A DNA stretch of 64,000 nucleotides from Paucilactobacillus vaccinostercus DSM 20634 (GCF_001436295.1 NZ_AYYY01000063.1:150685-214684), one strand, 5' to 3'. Shown: positions 22,723 to 33,399, counted from the stretch's first letter. Translations and numbers: made by a program. Notes: generated by a model from the sequence alone, not told the origin.

Positions 22723-24461
22723 TAAAAATTGCACGCAAAAATTTAGTCTGGTGGGCGGTGACCTTAGCCGTCGCTTTTCTGTTGGTCCAGGTGAGCTGTG
22801 ATTTATATCTGCCAACAATTACGTCAGATCTAATTGATAAGGGAATTGCCAAAAATGACACCGCCTATATTTGGCAGCAAGGAATTAAGATGATGCTGGT
22901 GTCGGTCATTGGGTTAGTTGCGGCTGGCGGAAACGTCTATTTTGCATCGACTCAAGCGATGAAGGTGGGCCAAAAGCTACGTTCACAAATGTTTAGCAAG
23001 GTAGTTAACTTTGCTAGTCGTGAGTTCACTGATTTTGGCGATGCATCGCTAATTACTCGAACGACCAACGATATTGTCCAAATTCAAAATGTGATGGTTA
23101 CCATTTTACGGATGATGCTCCAATCGCCGATTATGCTGATTGCGGCTGGTGTACTGGCGTTTAACCGGGAAGCACGGTTGACAAAGGTCTTCTTAATTTC
23201 ACTGCCAATTCTGGCAATTTGTGTGATTGTGATTATGTATTTCGCGGTGCCACTCTTTAAAAGTATTCAGAAGAAAACCGATCGGATTAACTTGGTGTTT
23301 CGTGAAGGGTTAACGGGGGTCCGGGTAATCCGTGCCTTCAATCAGGATCAATTTGAACAGGATCGCTTCGATGGTGCTAACCAAGATTATACGAAAACGG
23401 CGATGAAGGCCTATACGCTGGTTTCATTTATGTTTCCAGTGATGACCCTGATTTTAAGTGGTACGAACATTGGCATTATTTGGCTAGGCGGGCACTTAAT
23501 TGCCGATATGCAAATGCAGGTTGGTAATTTGGTTGCTTTCATGACGTATGCTACTCAAATTTTGATGAGCTTTATGATGCTTTCGATGGTCTTCGTGTTT
23601 GTCCCGCGGGCGTCTGCTTCTGCAGCACGGATTAATGAAGTTTTGACTCGCCCAAGCTCGGTGAGCGATGTTCCGGTTGAACAGCAACAGCAGTTTGACG
23701 CAACGCAGCCGGCATCACTAACTTTTAAGGATGTCGCCTTCAAGTACCGTGGCGCCGAAAAAAATGCGCTAACGGCAGTTAATTTTGCAGCACATGCTGG
23801 ACAAACGGTAGCGATCATCGGCGGAACCGGATCTGGTAAATCAACATTAGTTAATTTAATTCCGCGACTGTTTAATCATGATCAAGGGGAGATTTTAGTC
23901 AATGGTCGATCGATTGACCAAGTCGCACAGCATGATTTGCACGACCTGATTTCAATTACGCAGCAAAAAGCGGTGCTGTTTAAAGGAACCATTAGATCGA
24001 ATTTGCAGTACGGGTATGAACAGGCAACGGATGAGGTGATGTGGCGAGCACTTGAAATTGCACAGGCCAAAACGTTTGTCGAGGAAAGTGGTGGACTAGA
24101 CGCGGTTGTTGAGCAAAATGGCGGGAACTTCTCTGGTGGTCAGCGCCAGCGTCTAGCAATCGCACGAACGATCATCAAGCCTGCTAGTATTTATGTTTTC
24201 GATGATTCATTTTCTGCACTTGATTTTAAGACGGATGCCCAATTACGGTTGGCATTGAAACAAGATCAGCAGGTTCAACAGGCTGTGACCGTGATTGTTG
24301 CACAGCGGGTTTCAACGGTCGCAGATGCTGATTTAATTTTGGTTCTGGAAGACGGTCAAGTGGTCGGCCAAGGTACCCACCAAGAGTTGAAAGCAACCAA
24401 TGCCACATATCGGCAAATTATTGAATCACAAATTCAGGAAGGAGATGGCGCACATGCATAA
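22719..24461 (+). CDS. ABC exporter half, degenerate-site subunit (BmrC-like)
   Basis: This 580-residue half-transporter has a six-helix transmembrane domain (about 15-310) fused to an ATPase. Walker A is GGTGSGKST, the signature is FSGGQ, and Walker B ends FDDS with Asp in place of the catalytic Glu. This substitution marks the non-catalytic partner of heterodimeric exporters such as BmrCD or LmrCD. It is translated from within the end of the marR gene. Together with the next gene it should form a multidrug or peptide exporter in the plasma membrane. Confidence 0.9.
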   Translation: MIKIARKNLVWWAVTLAVAFLLVQVSCDLYLPTITSDLIDKGIAKNDTAYIWQQGIKMMLVSVIGLVAAGGNVYFASTQAMKVGQKLRSQMFSKVVNFASREFTDFGDASLITRTTNDIVQIQNVMVTILRMMLQSPIMLIAAGVLAFNREARLTKVFLISLPILAICVIVIMYFAVPLFKSIQKKTDRINLVFREGLTGVRVIRAFNQDQFEQDRFDGANQDYTKTAMKAYTLVSFMFPVMTLILSGTNIGIIWLGGHLIADMQMQVGNLVAFMTYATQILMSFMMLSMVFVFVPRASASAARINEVLTRPSSVSDVPVEQQQQFDATQPASLTFKDVAFKYRGAEKNALTAVNFAAHAGQTVAIIGGTGSGKSTLVNLIPRLFNHDQGEILVNGRSIDQVAQHDLHDLISITQQKAVLFKGTIRSNLQYGYEQATDEVMWRALEIAQAKTFVEESGGLDAVVEQNGGNFSGGQRQRLAIARTIIKPASIYVFDDSFSALDFKTDAQLRLALKQDQQVQQAVTVIVAQRVSTVADADLILVLEDGQVVGQGTHQELKATNATYRQIIESQIQEGDGAHA

Positions 24462-26283
24462 TCATGGACCAAAGGGTGTCGTTGATACGCCACATAACTT
24501 TTGGAAAACGACTGCTCGTCTCTTTCGTTATATGAATAAATGGATTCCAGGAATTGTATTGTCCGTTATCTTGGCGGGCGCTTCGGTTATTTTGTCGATC
24601 AATGCACCTAAGATTCTTGGGAAGGCAACGACTGAAATCTTTAGCGGGGTGATGAAGGGCTACCGGGAAATGAAGATGGGGCTGCATGTCTCCAAGTTAC
24701 CGATTGACTTTGATAAAATCATTCATATTATGATCGTTGTGGCGTTACTGTATGGATTTTCCGCGCTGTTCAGCGTGGTGCAGCAGGTCGTGATGACTCG
24801 TATTTCACAACGAGTTGTTTATCAGTTACGGAAGGACTTTAAGGCGAAAATGCAGCGGGTTCCGGTCAGCTATTATGATACGCATTCTAACGGTGATATC
24901 ATGAGTCGTGCTGTTAACGATATGGATAATATTGCGGGGACGTTGCAACAAAGTTTGATTCAAATTGTGACGAGCTTGTTAACGTTTTTCGGTGTGCTGT
25001 ATATTATGCTGACGATCAGTTGGAAGTTAACATTGGTTTCATTAGTCATTATTCCACTGAGTTTGTTAGTGGTGGGGGTCATTGCACCGCATTCCCAAAA
25101 GCTCTTTGCCCGGCAACAGGCAACGTTGGGAAAAATTAATGATCAGGTTGAAGAAACCTATGCCGGCCATACCGTTGTTCGGACGTTTAACCATGAACAA
25201 GATGCGGTTGATGAATTTGAACAACAAAATGCGGTTTACTACAAAGCCTCTTGGAAGGCCCAGTTCTTTTCAACCCTGATTTTTCCCATGATGAATTTCA
25301 TTAAAAATATCGGTTACTTGTTGGTGGCCGTTCTCGGAACAATTCAGGTGGCACACGGACAAATCACGCTCGGGAACGTTCAGGCTTTCTTGCAGTATAC
25401 GAATCAGTTTTCTCAGCCAATCACCCAGATTGCCAACCTTACTAATACCATTCAGGCGACGATCGCATCGGCCGAACGGATTTTTAGTGTATTAGACGAA
25501 CCGGAGATGATTGATGGGACGCAACAATTTGAACAGCAAGCTGTTCAGGAAAATAAGATTGTCTTTGACCAGGTGGCTTTTAGTTACGATGAAACGCCAT
25601 TAATTAAAGACTTTAGTCTGAACGCCCAGCAAAATCATATGGTGGCAATTGTCGGGCCGACGGGGGCTGGTAAGACAACCATTATTAATCTGTTGGAACG
25701 ATTTTATGATATTCAAGGCGGACATATCTACCTCGATGGTCAAGAAACGCGGAATATGAGTCGAGAGGCGGTTCGACAGCATTTTGCGATGGTATTGCAG
25801 GATACGTGGTTGTTTACCGGAACAATTTACGATAACATCAAGTACGGAAGAGAAACTGCGACAGAGGAAGAAGTGTGTCAGGCAGCTCGGGATGCGCATG
25901 CTGACAGCTTTATTCGACAGCTGCCAGATGGGTATCAGACTGTTCTCGATGAATCTGCGTCTAATATTTCGCAGGGACAACGGCAATTGCTGACAATTGC
26001 ACGGGCATTTGTTGCGGATCCTGAGATTTTAATTTTAGATGAAGCGACAAGCTCGGTTGATACACGAACGGAGTCCCTGATTCAGTCAGCGATGAGTCAT
26101 CTACAACGTAACCGAACCAGCTTTGTGGTGGCACACCGGCTCTCTACCATTCGAAATGCCGAAAAAATTATTGTAATGGATCATGGGCAGATTGTTGAAA
26201 CCGGTAATCATGAAGAGCTGATGGCTCAAGATGGGTTCTATGCGGATCTTTACAATAGTCAATTTTTAGGCAATGAAATTTAG
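24454..26283 (+). CDS. ABC exporter half, catalytic subunit (BmrD-like)
   Basis: This is a 609-residue partner half-transporter. After a short cytoplasmic tail with a His-rich start, a six-helix domain spans about 30-340. The ATPase follows, with Walker A GPTGAGKTT, a divergent signature ISQGQ and Walker B LILDEATSSVD with the catalytic Glu. The ATG at 24454 lies 9 bases after AAGGAG and 8 bases inside the upstream gene. The opposite degeneracy of the two subunits is what is expected for one active ATP site per heterodimer. Confidence 0.9.
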   Translation: MHNHGPKGVVDTPHNFWKTTARLFRYMNKWIPGIVLSVILAGASVILSINAPKILGKATTEIFSGVMKGYREMKMGLHVSKLPIDFDKIIHIMIVVALLYGFSALFSVVQQVVMTRISQRVVYQLRKDFKAKMQRVPVSYYDTHSNGDIMSRAVNDMDNIAGTLQQSLIQIVTSLLTFFGVLYIMLTISWKLTLVSLVIIPLSLLVVGVIAPHSQKLFARQQATLGKINDQVEETYAGHTVVRTFNHEQDAVDEFEQQNAVYYKASWKAQFFSTLIFPMMNFIKNIGYLLVAVLGTIQVAHGQITLGNVQAFLQYTNQFSQPITQIANLTNTIQATIASAERIFSVLDEPEMIDGTQQFEQQAVQENKIVFDQVAFSYDETPLIKDFSLNAQQNHMVAIVGPTGAGKTTIINLLERFYDIQGGHIYLDGQETRNMSREAVRQHFAMVLQDTWLFTGTIYDNIKYGRETATEEEVCQAARDAHADSFIRQLPDGYQTVLDESASNISQGQRQLLTIARAFVADPEILILDEATSSVDTRTESLIQSAMSHLQRNRTSFVVAHRLSTIRNAEKIIVMDHGQIVETGNHEELMAQDGFYADLYNSQFLGNEI

Positions 26284-26294
26284 GAGGCATGGTT

Positions 26295-27302
26295 GTGCGT
26301 TACCAAAAAACAATTGCTCAGTTGCACGCACTGGTAGATGATCAGGTTGTTCCAGGTGTTTCATATACTATTTTTGACGGTGAAGAAAAGACTGAGGAAG
26401 TTTTTGGCGCTAGTCAACTACAGCCGACGACTCAGCCACTATGGCAGGGGGCCTTGTACGATGTTGCATCTTTGACCAAAGTTGTAGGTACGACCACGGT
26501 TATGATGCAATTGGTGCAAGACGGCAAATTGTCCGTTGACGATGAAATTTGCCGTTATTTACCAACATTTGGTGATGAACGGGTTACAATTCGTCATTTA
26601 ATGACCCACACATCTGGAATTACGGGATATATTCCGAACCGGAATCAGTTACGCCCCGATCAATTAACACAGGCCCTTCTTGGGTTACATGTTGGTGAAG
26701 ATTTTAACCAACGGGTGAAGTATGCCGATATCGGATTTATTTACTTGGGGTGGATTATTGAACATTTTTATCACCGTCCCGTTCAACAGGTAATTCAGGA
26801 GGCAGTATTAACGCCCTTAGGAATGGATCAGAGTACCTTTCAACCGATCGCGGCACAGTGCGTACCGACGGAGATTCAACCACAGCGGGGGTTGATTCGC
26901 GGAAGTACTCATGATCCAAAAGGTTATATTTTAGGAGAACACTGCGGGTGTGCGGGACTGTTTTCGTCATTGAGCGATCTAACCCGTTTTGGTCAGGCAA
27001 TGGTCACTGATAATTTAGCCGGAATATTGACGAACGAAACGATGGATCATCTGTTTGTCGATCAAACACCGATGCCTGGTTATCACGGTCGTTCGTTTGG
27101 TTGGCGTGTATTACCGACGTGTGACAATCAGCCGCACATGGTTATTTATCACACTGGGTACACAGGAACCTGGATGATACTAGATCGACAAACTAAACAG
27201 GGCTTTATTATGCTTTCTAATCGGGTACACCCGAGCGCTAATAACCCCGAGTTTATTGAGCGTCGTCATCAATTAGTTCAAACGTATCTACAAGAAAAAT
27301 AG
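26295..27302 (+). CDS. Serine hydrolase, beta-lactamase/class C PBP fold
   Basis: This 335-residue protein belongs to the beta-lactamase-like serine hydrolase family. Ser59 and Lys62 form the SxxK motif (SLTK), Tyr143-Ala-Asp145 stands in for YxN, and HTG near the C-terminus replaces KTG. No signal peptide is seen, so it is probably cytoplasmic. GTG at 26295 is chosen because AGGAGG ends 7 bases upstream, whereas the ATG at 26289 is too close. It is the last gene of the MarR-ABC operon. Esterase or peptidase activity is more likely than antibiotic hydrolysis. Confidence 0.83.
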   Translation: MRYQKTIAQLHALVDDQVVPGVSYTIFDGEEKTEEVFGASQLQPTTQPLWQGALYDVASLTKVVGTTTVMMQLVQDGKLSVDDEICRYLPTFGDERVTIRHLMTHTSGITGYIPNRNQLRPDQLTQALLGLHVGEDFNQRVKYADIGFIYLGWIIEHFYHRPVQQVIQEAVLTPLGMDQSTFQPIAAQCVPTEIQPQRGLIRGSTHDPKGYILGEHCGCAGLFSSLSDLTRFGQAMVTDNLAGILTNETMDHLFVDQTPMPGYHGRSFGWRVLPTCDNQPHMVIYHTGYTGTWMILDRQTKQGFIMLSNRVHPSANNPEFIERRHQLVQTYLQEK

Positions 27303-27304
27303 GC

Positions 27305-27344
27305 AAAAAGGCTGGACAAAACGTGAGTTTTGTCCAGCCTTTTT
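27305..27344 (+). terminator. Terminator of the MarR-ABC-hydrolase operon
   Basis: AAAAAGGCTGGACAAAA pairs perfectly with TTTTGTCCAGCCTTTTT around a five-base loop. Confidence 0.92.
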
Positions 27345-27426
27345 CATGACTATAAATTGTAATGGTCAGGGCCGCGAAGCGCGGCTGTTGCCGAGTTCGT
27401 TTAAATTGCGCTAGCGTTTTCCAACT

Positions 27427-28134
27427 TTAAAAAGTTGGTTTAATTTCTAGTGCTTCTTGTGCGCTGAGATCAGCATCGGGATACTTGTTGTGGAGTGCTT
27501 TAAGCAGCATTCGTTTAGCGAGTTCACCGTTACGGGTCAGAATGGGGCCGTGGAAGTATGAGCAATAAGTTTGCTTATAAATGGCACCTTCTTGATGATC
27601 CTCACCGTTGTTACCATGGCCGTCAACGACAACGCCGAGGGGTTGTTCACTTTTACCAGTGTAGGTTTTGCCATTATGGTTTTCGAAGCCATGGTATGTT
27701 TCGCCAGTTTGTTCATTTTTTATGGTGATATCCCCAATAAAACGATGATGGTCCTGACTCAAGGTATAGTGATCGAGGGCACCAATTCCCTGAATCTTTT
27801 CACCATCTGCGCCAATGTAGTAGTGGCCTAAAAGTTGATATCCACCACAGATTGCAAGCATTGGTTTGTCATCATTAATAAACTTAACAATGCCATCTTT
27901 TTTTGTTTGGATATCTTTCGACACGATCATTTGCTCGTAGTCTTGACCTCCACCGAAAAAGGCAAGATCAAACTGATCAGGATCAAATGATTGTTCAATA
28001 CTGATGACTTTGGTAGTTAAATCGGCGTCCATTAAATTGGCATAGTAGCGGAGTGCTAGAATGTTACCAACGTCACCATAGGTGTTGAGAAGGTCGCCAT
28101 ATAAATGGGCTAAGTGTAATGAATATGTTGCCAT
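27427..28134 (-). CDS. gatD: Lipid II isoglutaminyl synthase, glutamine amidotransferase subunit
   Basis: GatD hydrolyses glutamine and passes ammonia to MurT to amidate the D-Glu of lipid II. The 235-residue sequence is a triad-type glutaminase related to cobyric acid synthase. Cys96 in LAICGGYQLLG is the nucleophile and His195 in YFHGPIL the partner. Its start codon overlaps the murT stop (TAATG), and AAGGA lies in the end of murT. The stop codon sits in an 18-base inverted repeat (CCAACTTT/AAAGTTGG) without a T tract. Confidence 0.93.
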   Translation of the reverse strand: MATYSLHLAHLYGDLLNTYGDVGNILALRYYANLMDADLTTKVISIEQSFDPDQFDLAFFGGGQDYEQMIVSKDIQTKKDGIVKFINDDKPMLAICGGYQLLGHYYIGADGEKIQGIGALDHYTLSQDHHRFIGDITIKNEQTGETYHGFENHNGKTYTGKSEQPLGVVVDGHGNNGEDHQEGAIYKQTYCSYFHGPILTRNGELAKRMLLKALHNKYPDADLSAQEALEIKPTF

Positions 28135-29477
28135 TATGCTTCCATTCCTTCCTTGATGTAGCCTTGTTCGGCTAGTTGTTTGCGCAATTGTAACACAGCT
28201 GTGTAGGTTGCCAAAATATAAACCTTTTTCGTGGGCAGTGTTTTGAGCTTATCGACCACTTTAGCCAGATCGGGTTCGGTGATTGGATCGTCAATACCGG
28301 CAACTTTGAGTCTAAAGGTGATGTCCTTATAACGTTCGCCACCCGTCATAAATGCAGGAATTGCATGCTCCTTCAGTTTTTCGAAGTTACCGTCCCAAAT
28401 CCAGCTGGTATCAATTCCGTCGGCGTAGTTGGCATTGAGGAGGCCTACAAACGAAAAGGGATCATTATCCGTCAGAATCATATCTAGCACTTGGTTTAAG
28501 CCAACGGGATTTTTAACCAGGATCAAGGTGACCTGTTTACCGTCGACGTTAATCACCTCTTGCCGTCCGAAAACCTTCTTATCGGCTTCAAAGGCGGTTT
28601 GAATTTGATCTTGAGAAACGTCTAAAAATCGACCGAGGGCGTAGGCAGCGAGTGCGTTATAAATGTTGTACATACCACCAATCATGACCTTATATTCGTG
28701 ATGGTCAATTTCAAACGTCGAACTAGTGGGGGTCAATTCGGTCAGTTTGTTGACTTGATAGTTAAGGGTGGGCCGTCTAAAGCCACAGTGGGGACAGAAG
28801 TAATCACCCAAGTTAGCGTAAGTGATAAACCCGAAGTGCAAGATATGGTTACACTTGGGGCAAAGCAACCCATCTGTGTTAGCCGGCGCTTTGATATCAC
28901 CAGCTAGTTGATGGTTAAAGCCGTAATAGATGATTGGGTTTGGTAGTTCTCGCGAGTTGAAAATTTGTTCGTCACCATTGGCAATAATGGTAGCTTCAGG
29001 TGCGAGCTTCACACCGGCCAAGATTTTATCATAAGTCGTGTAAATTTCACCATACCGATCCATTTGATCCCGAAAGAGGTTGGTAAAGACAAAGGCGATG
29101 GGGGTGATATATTTAGTGACCTTCACAACGTTAGCTTCGTCAACTTCAAGGATGGCCAGGGTCTTACCCCGTTTTGATTTTTGAGCCGTGATGAACGTCG
29201 TTACGATGCCCTGTTCCATGTTAGAACCAGTGGGGTTGGTCAGAACGTTGTCATACTTTTGTTTCAAGACGCGAACGCTCAGAGCAGTGGTCAACGTTTT
29301 GCCATTGGTACCGGTGATGATGACCACATCATATTTTTTGCCGAACGCTTTTAAAATATTAGGATCAATGGCGGTAGTGATTTTCCCAGGTAGGGAGCTT
29401 CCACCGTGTAAAAAAGTATGCAAGAACCAGTAACTTGACTTGCCGGCGGCAGTGGCCAAAGTACTTCTAACTGACAT
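28134..29477 (-). CDS. murT: Lipid II isoglutaminyl synthase, MurT subunit
   Basis: MurT is the Mur-ligase-like subunit that activates lipid II glutamate with ATP for amidation at the membrane. The 447-residue sequence has the Mur P-loop TGTNGKT (residues 55-61). An inserted zinc ribbon has Cys206, Cys209, Cys228 and Cys231. The C-terminal MurT-type domain follows. GGAGG lies 9 bases before the ATG. It is the first gene of the murT-gatD operon and diverges from tdk. Amidation of stem peptides supports cross-linking and is essential in relatives. Confidence 0.94.
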   Translation of the reverse strand: MSVRSTLATAAGKSSYWFLHTFLHGGSSLPGKITTAIDPNILKAFGKKYDVVIITGTNGKTLTTALSVRVLKQKYDNVLTNPTGSNMEQGIVTTFITAQKSKRGKTLAILEVDEANVVKVTKYITPIAFVFTNLFRDQMDRYGEIYTTYDKILAGVKLAPEATIIANGDEQIFNSRELPNPIIYYGFNHQLAGDIKAPANTDGLLCPKCNHILHFGFITYANLGDYFCPHCGFRRPTLNYQVNKLTELTPTSSTFEIDHHEYKVMIGGMYNIYNALAAYALGRFLDVSQDQIQTAFEADKKVFGRQEVINVDGKQVTLILVKNPVGLNQVLDMILTDNDPFSFVGLLNANYADGIDTSWIWDGNFEKLKEHAIPAFMTGGERYKDITFRLKVAGIDDPITEPDLAKVVDKLKTLPTKKVYILATYTAVLQLRKQLAEQGYIKEGMEA

Positions 29478-29527
29478 GTGACATTTTCCTCCAATGGTTG
29501 AGTCGTATTTAATGTAAAAAAACTATT

Positions 29528-29550
29528 TTAACGCCTTATTTTAGCGTTAA
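29528..29550. repeat. Inverted repeat in the murT leader
   Basis: TTAACGC-N9-GCGTTAA is a perfect seven-base inverted repeat 50 bases upstream of murT. On the minus strand it is followed a few bases later by TTTTTTT, so it could be an operator or a weak leader terminator. Confidence 0.35.
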
Positions 29551-29712
29551 TTCACCTAAATCACAAATATTACATGACTTCGGTAGGTTACCACTACATA
29601 ATCTATCATATTTTATTTTAGAAATAAGCTAAAGATTGTTTAAATTATGTGATAACCATTGTCAAAACAGATAATTATTGGGAAGTAAGCGAAATCAATT
29701 AGAAAACAATAT

Positions 29713-29740
29713 TTGTTCGGAGAACTAAATTTGTTATACT
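29713..29740 (+). promoter_or_regulatory. tdk operon promoter
   Basis: TTGTTC and TATACT are spaced by 16 bases, with a TGT extension before the -10. It lies 35 bases before tdk. Confidence 0.7.
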
Positions 29741-29774
29741 ATAAAAGAATCTGCAAAGAAAAAGGTGAACACAA

Positions 29775-30347
29775 GTGGCCCAGCTATTTTTTAAATACGG
29801 TGCAATGAATTCAGGAAAATCAATTGAGATCTTAAAAGTGGCTCATAATTATGAAGAGCAGGGTAAGTCGGTCATTATTTTGACTAGTGGTGTCGACGAT
29901 CGTGCGGGTGTGGGCAAGATTGCCAGCCGAATTGGCATGCAACGTGCTGCAGTACCGGTGATGCAAGATACCAACGTGTACGATTACGTGAAGACAACTA
30001 ACACGCAGGCTGCTTGTGTGCTGATTGATGAAGCGCAGTTTTTAACGAAGGCCCACATTATCCAATTGACCCAGATTGTCGATGACCTTAATATTCCAGT
30101 CATGACGTTTGGATTAAAGAACGATTTTCGCAATCAGTTGTTCGAGGGTTCTAAATACCTGTTGATTTACGCTGATAAAATAGAAGAGATGAAGACCATT
30201 TGTTGGTTCTGCACGAAAAAGGCGATTATGAATTTGCGTGTGTTGGATGGTAAGCCCGTCTATGAAGGACAACAGGTCATGATTGGTGGCAATGAATCCT
30301 ACTACCCGGTATGCCGAAAGCACTATTTTCATCCCAAGTTAGACTAA
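29775..30347 (+). CDS. tdk: Thymidine kinase
   Basis: This is a 190-residue type II thymidine kinase that phosphorylates thymidine for salvage. The P-loop GAMNSGKS (Lys15) is at the N-terminus, the DEAQF box follows near residue 80, and the lasso zinc site uses Cys143, Cys146, Cys180 and probably His183. The start is GTG at 29775, placed by AAAGGTGA. It leads a cluster with prfA, prmC and sua5, an arrangement conserved in Firmicutes. Confidence 0.95.
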   Translation: MAQLFFKYGAMNSGKSIEILKVAHNYEEQGKSVIILTSGVDDRAGVGKIASRIGMQRAAVPVMQDTNVYDYVKTTNTQAACVLIDEAQFLTKAHIIQLTQIVDDLNIPVMTFGLKNDFRNQLFEGSKYLLIYADKIEEMKTICWFCTKKAIMNLRVLDGKPVYEGQQVMIGGNESYYPVCRKHYFHPKLD

Positions 30348-30365
30348 GCAATAAAGGAGATTATG

Positions 30366-31448
30366 ATGGACGAAATCTTTGATAAGTTACAGTCGGTTGC
30401 CGACCGTTACGACGAATTAAACGAATTAATTAGTGATCCAGATATTATTGCGGATACGCAAAAATTTATGAAGTTGTCAAAAGAAGAAGGCAGCTTACGG
30501 GAAACCGTTGAAAAGTATAACGAGTACAAAAAAATTACGCAGCAGGTGAGCGATGATGAGGAACTCCTCCGCGAAAAACTAGATCCAGAAATGGAAGAGT
30601 TGACGAAGGAAGAATTAGCAGAATCTAAAGCCCAACAGGAAGAACTTGAACAGGCGTTACGGGTGTTATTACTCCCTAAGGACCCAAATGATGATAAGAA
30701 CATTATTATGGAAATTCATGGGGCCGCTGGTGGGGATGAAGCGAGCCTATTTGCTGGTGACTTATTTGAAATGTATACCCGATATGCCGAAAAGCAGGGG
30801 TGGACAACTGAGGTGGTTGATAAAAACGAAACCGAGGTTGGTGGATTCAAGGAAATTGTCCTGATGATTACTGGGAACAGTGTCTACTCGAAGCTGAAGT
30901 ACGAGAACGGTGCACACCGGGTTCAACGGGTGCCAGTGACCGAATCGGCGGGACGGGTTCATACGTCAACCGCGACTGTTGGGGTTATGCCCGAGGCTGA
31001 AGATGTTGATATTGATTTGGATCCAAAGGATATTCGGACTGATGTTTATCGGTCATCTGGGGCCGGTGGTCAACATATCAACAAGACGTCATCAGCTGTA
31101 CGAATGACGCATTTACCAACTGGAATTGTGGTGGCGATGCAAGATCAACGGTCACAACAACAAAACCGGGCCAAAGCAATGCAAATTCTAAAGGCGCGGG
31201 TTTATGATTACTACCAGCAAAAAGAACAAAGTGCCTACGATGAACAACGGAAATCTGCTGTTGGTACGGGGGATCGTTCGGAACGAATTCGGACCTATAA
31301 TTATCCTCAAAACCGGGTAACCGATCATCGAATTGGCTTAACGCTGAATAAATTGGATCGAATTATGAATGGCGAGTTAGATGAAATTATTGATGCACTC
31401 GTCATTGCGGATCAAGCTGAAAAAATGGAGCAACTCCGTAATGAATAA
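30366..31448 (+). CDS. prfA: Peptide chain release factor 1
   Basis: RF1 recognises UAA and UAG and releases the peptide. The 360-residue length is typical. GGQ at residues 234-236 ([11 protein letters not shown]) is the catalytic loop whose Gln is methylated by PrmC, encoded next. Two consecutive ATG codons are possible; that at 30366 has the better 6-base spacing from AAAGGAG. The last bases overlap prmC. Confidence 0.96.
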   Translation: MDEIFDKLQSVADRYDELNELISDPDIIADTQKFMKLSKEEGSLRETVEKYNEYKKITQQVSDDEELLREKLDPEMEELTKEELAESKAQQEELEQALRVLLLPKDPNDDKNIIMEIHGAAGGDEASLFAGDLFEMYTRYAEKQGWTTEVVDKNETEVGGFKEIVLMITGNSVYSKLKYENGAHRVQRVPVTESAGRVHTSTATVGVMPEAEDVDIDLDPKDIRTDVYRSSGAGGQHINKTSSAVRMTHLPTGIVVAMQDQRSQQQNRAKAMQILKARVYDYYQQKEQSAYDEQRKSAVGTGDRSERIRTYNYPQNRVTDHRIGLTLNKLDRIMNGELDEIIDALVIADQAEKMEQLRNE

Positions 31449-32307
31449 CACAATGACTTACCAGGAAGCCCTTAGTTGGGCTTCTTCTTGTATTGAGGGA
31501 AAAAATGTAGATCAGAATGCACCACAGTTTATCATTACGATGCTAAATGATTGGTCCACGACTGATTGGTTACTGAACCGGCGCCACCGCATTCCAGCAG
31601 AGCAATTCGCTTTTTTGCAGGAGGCGGTGCCCCGTATTTTGGCGCATGAACCAGCACAATACATCGTTGGCAAGGCCCCGTTTTATGGCCGCTCGTTTAC
31701 CGTGAATGATCAAGTGCTGGTTCCTGAAAGTGAAACAGAAGAGCTTATCGAATGGGTGCTCGAAACGCTTCCCGCTCAACGGCCGGTCCGTATTTTAGAT
31801 CTTGGTACGGGCAGTGGCGTGATCGGCATTACCCTGAAACTGGAACGGCCTCAATGGCAGGTTACCATGAGCGATTTGTCACCAACGGCATTAATGGTGG
31901 CTCGGCAGAATGCAGCACAATTGGGGGCTCAGGTCACGTTGTATCAAAGTGATGTTTTCGATCAGTTACCTCCTGATGCGACATTTGATGTGATTGTGAC
32001 TAACCCACCATATATAGCAGATGCGGAACGTGATCTAATGGATACGGCAGTGCTCAAATACGAACCGGCAATGGCGCTATTTGCTGATCATGAAGGATTG
32101 GCAATCTATGAACAAATTGCATTGCACCTCGAGAATCGATTGGCGCATAACGGGATGCTATTTGGTGAAACCGGGTTTCAACAAGAAAAAGCGATTCAAA
32201 CACTGTTTCACCAATCTCTTCCCACAGCAACAGTGGATACTAAACATGATATTAATGGCCTAATGAGAATGGTTCGGGTGCGATTAAATCAGAAAGAAAT
32301 GGAGTGA
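31441..32307 (+). CDS. prmC: Release factor glutamine methyltransferase
   Basis: PrmC methylates the Gln of the GGQ motif in release factors with S-adenosylmethionine. The 288-residue protein has an N-terminal helical domain, the SAM motif [12 protein letters not shown] and the substrate-binding NPPY at residues 188-191. The ATG at 31441 lies 8 bases inside prfA and follows GGAGC. A second in-frame ATG at 31453 is possible. Confidence 0.94.
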   Translation: MNNTMTYQEALSWASSCIEGKNVDQNAPQFIITMLNDWSTTDWLLNRRHRIPAEQFAFLQEAVPRILAHEPAQYIVGKAPFYGRSFTVNDQVLVPESETEELIEWVLETLPAQRPVRILDLGTGSGVIGITLKLERPQWQVTMSDLSPTALMVARQNAAQLGAQVTLYQSDVFDQLPPDATFDVIVTNPPYIADAERDLMDTAVLKYEPAMALFADHEGLAIYEQIALHLENRLAHNGMLFGETGFQQEKAIQTLFHQSLPTATVDTKHDINGLMRMVRVRLNQKEME

Positions 32308-32312
32308 GTGAA

Positions 32313-33335
32313 TTGGATACGAAAATTTATACGGTGGCACAAATTGATGCGGCCGCCGCGCAGTTAGCTGCTGGTCAATTAGTTGCATTTCCAACGGAGA
32401 CGGTTTACGGACTGGGCGCCGATGCCACTAATGAAGCGGCGGTTTCACAGGTATATGCTGCCAAGGGGCGTCCCAGTGATAATCCGCTAATTGTGCATGT
32501 TGCTGATGTGGCAACGGTAGAAAAGTATGCGGCAACCATTTCTCCGGCCGCACGTCAATTAATGGCGCATTTTTGGCCGGGATCGCTGACGATGATTTTT
32601 AAACTAAAGCCGGGGGTACTATCTAAAACGGTAACGGGCGGTTTACAAACGGCTGCTTTTCGGTTTCCTAACAATCAAGCGACATTGTCCCTTATTAAAA
32701 AGGCAGGATGTCCGATTGTGGGACCATCGGCGAATACTTCTGGTAAGCCGAGTCCGACGACAGCACAGCATGTTTATCATGATTTACAAGGAAAAATTGC
32801 TGGCATCTTAGATGATGGTCCGACCGCAGTGGGGGTTGAATCAACGGTCCTTGATATGTCAACGGACAATCCGGTGATTCTGCGACCTGGCGCGGTCACG
32901 CAAGAGCAAATTGAAGCGGTGATCGGTACGATAAATATCAACCATCACCACGTAGGCAAGGATGAGACACCCAAGGCTCCCGGAATGAAGTACAAGCACT
33001 ACGCACCACGTGCCCAAGTTTACATTGTCGATCACACGTCGGATTGGCAGCAAGTGGCAAGGTGGCTGACAAATCATTCGCAACCGGCGGCGATTTTAGC
33101 AGAAGAAGCTATTTTAACAGCCATTAACTGGCCGGATAATGTGGTGCAATATTCGCTGGGCACAGGGGTTCAACAAGCAAGTGCCCATCTTTTTGCGGGA
33201 TTACGTGGTGCTGATGAACACCCCGAAGTAACCGTCATCTTTGCCCAGGGATTTAGTCAACAAGGACTCGGAATAGCTTACATGAACCGGTTAGATAAGT
33301 CGGCCGGTGGGGCCCACTTTAATGACAAAATGTAG
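32313..33335 (+). CDS. sua5: L-threonylcarbamoyladenylate synthase (Sua5 type)
   Basis: This enzyme makes threonylcarbamoyl-AMP from Thr, bicarbonate and ATP for t6A37 modification of ANN-decoding tRNAs. The YrdC domain (about 5-200) has VAFPTETVYGLGADA, KGRPSDNPLIVHV and SANTSGKPSPT. A C-terminal Sua5 domain brings the length to 340. The TTG at 32313 is preferred because GGAG ends 8 bases upstream and the encoded LDTKIYT fits the domain start. A GTG at 32304 that overlaps prmC is the alternative. Confidence 0.93.
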   Translation: MDTKIYTVAQIDAAAAQLAAGQLVAFPTETVYGLGADATNEAAVSQVYAAKGRPSDNPLIVHVADVATVEKYAATISPAARQLMAHFWPGSLTMIFKLKPGVLSKTVTGGLQTAAFRFPNNQATLSLIKKAGCPIVGPSANTSGKPSPTTAQHVYHDLQGKIAGILDDGPTAVGVESTVLDMSTDNPVILRPGAVTQEQIEAVIGTININHHHVGKDETPKAPGMKYKHYAPRAQVYIVDHTSDWQQVARWLTNHSQPAAILAEEAILTAINWPDNVVQYSLGTGVQQASAHLFAGLRGADEHPEVTVIFAQGFSQQGLGIAYMNRLDKSAGGAHFNDKM

Positions 33336-33345
33336 TCGAAAAGGT

Positions 33346-33373
33346 TTGTTAATTAACTGAATTCATTTACAAT
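33346..33373 (+). promoter_or_regulatory. glyA promoter
   Basis: TTGTTA and TACAAT are spaced by 16 bases, 26 bases before the glyA start codon. Confidence 0.6.
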
Positions 33374-33399
33374 AGTTTTAAAGTAAAGGAGTGAGGCAC

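Noticed and set aside
27361-27426. GCCGCG hairpin between operons as a terminator
   Set aside because: The stem lacks a T tract on either strand, and the adjacent strong terminator at 27305-27344 already serves the upstream operon.
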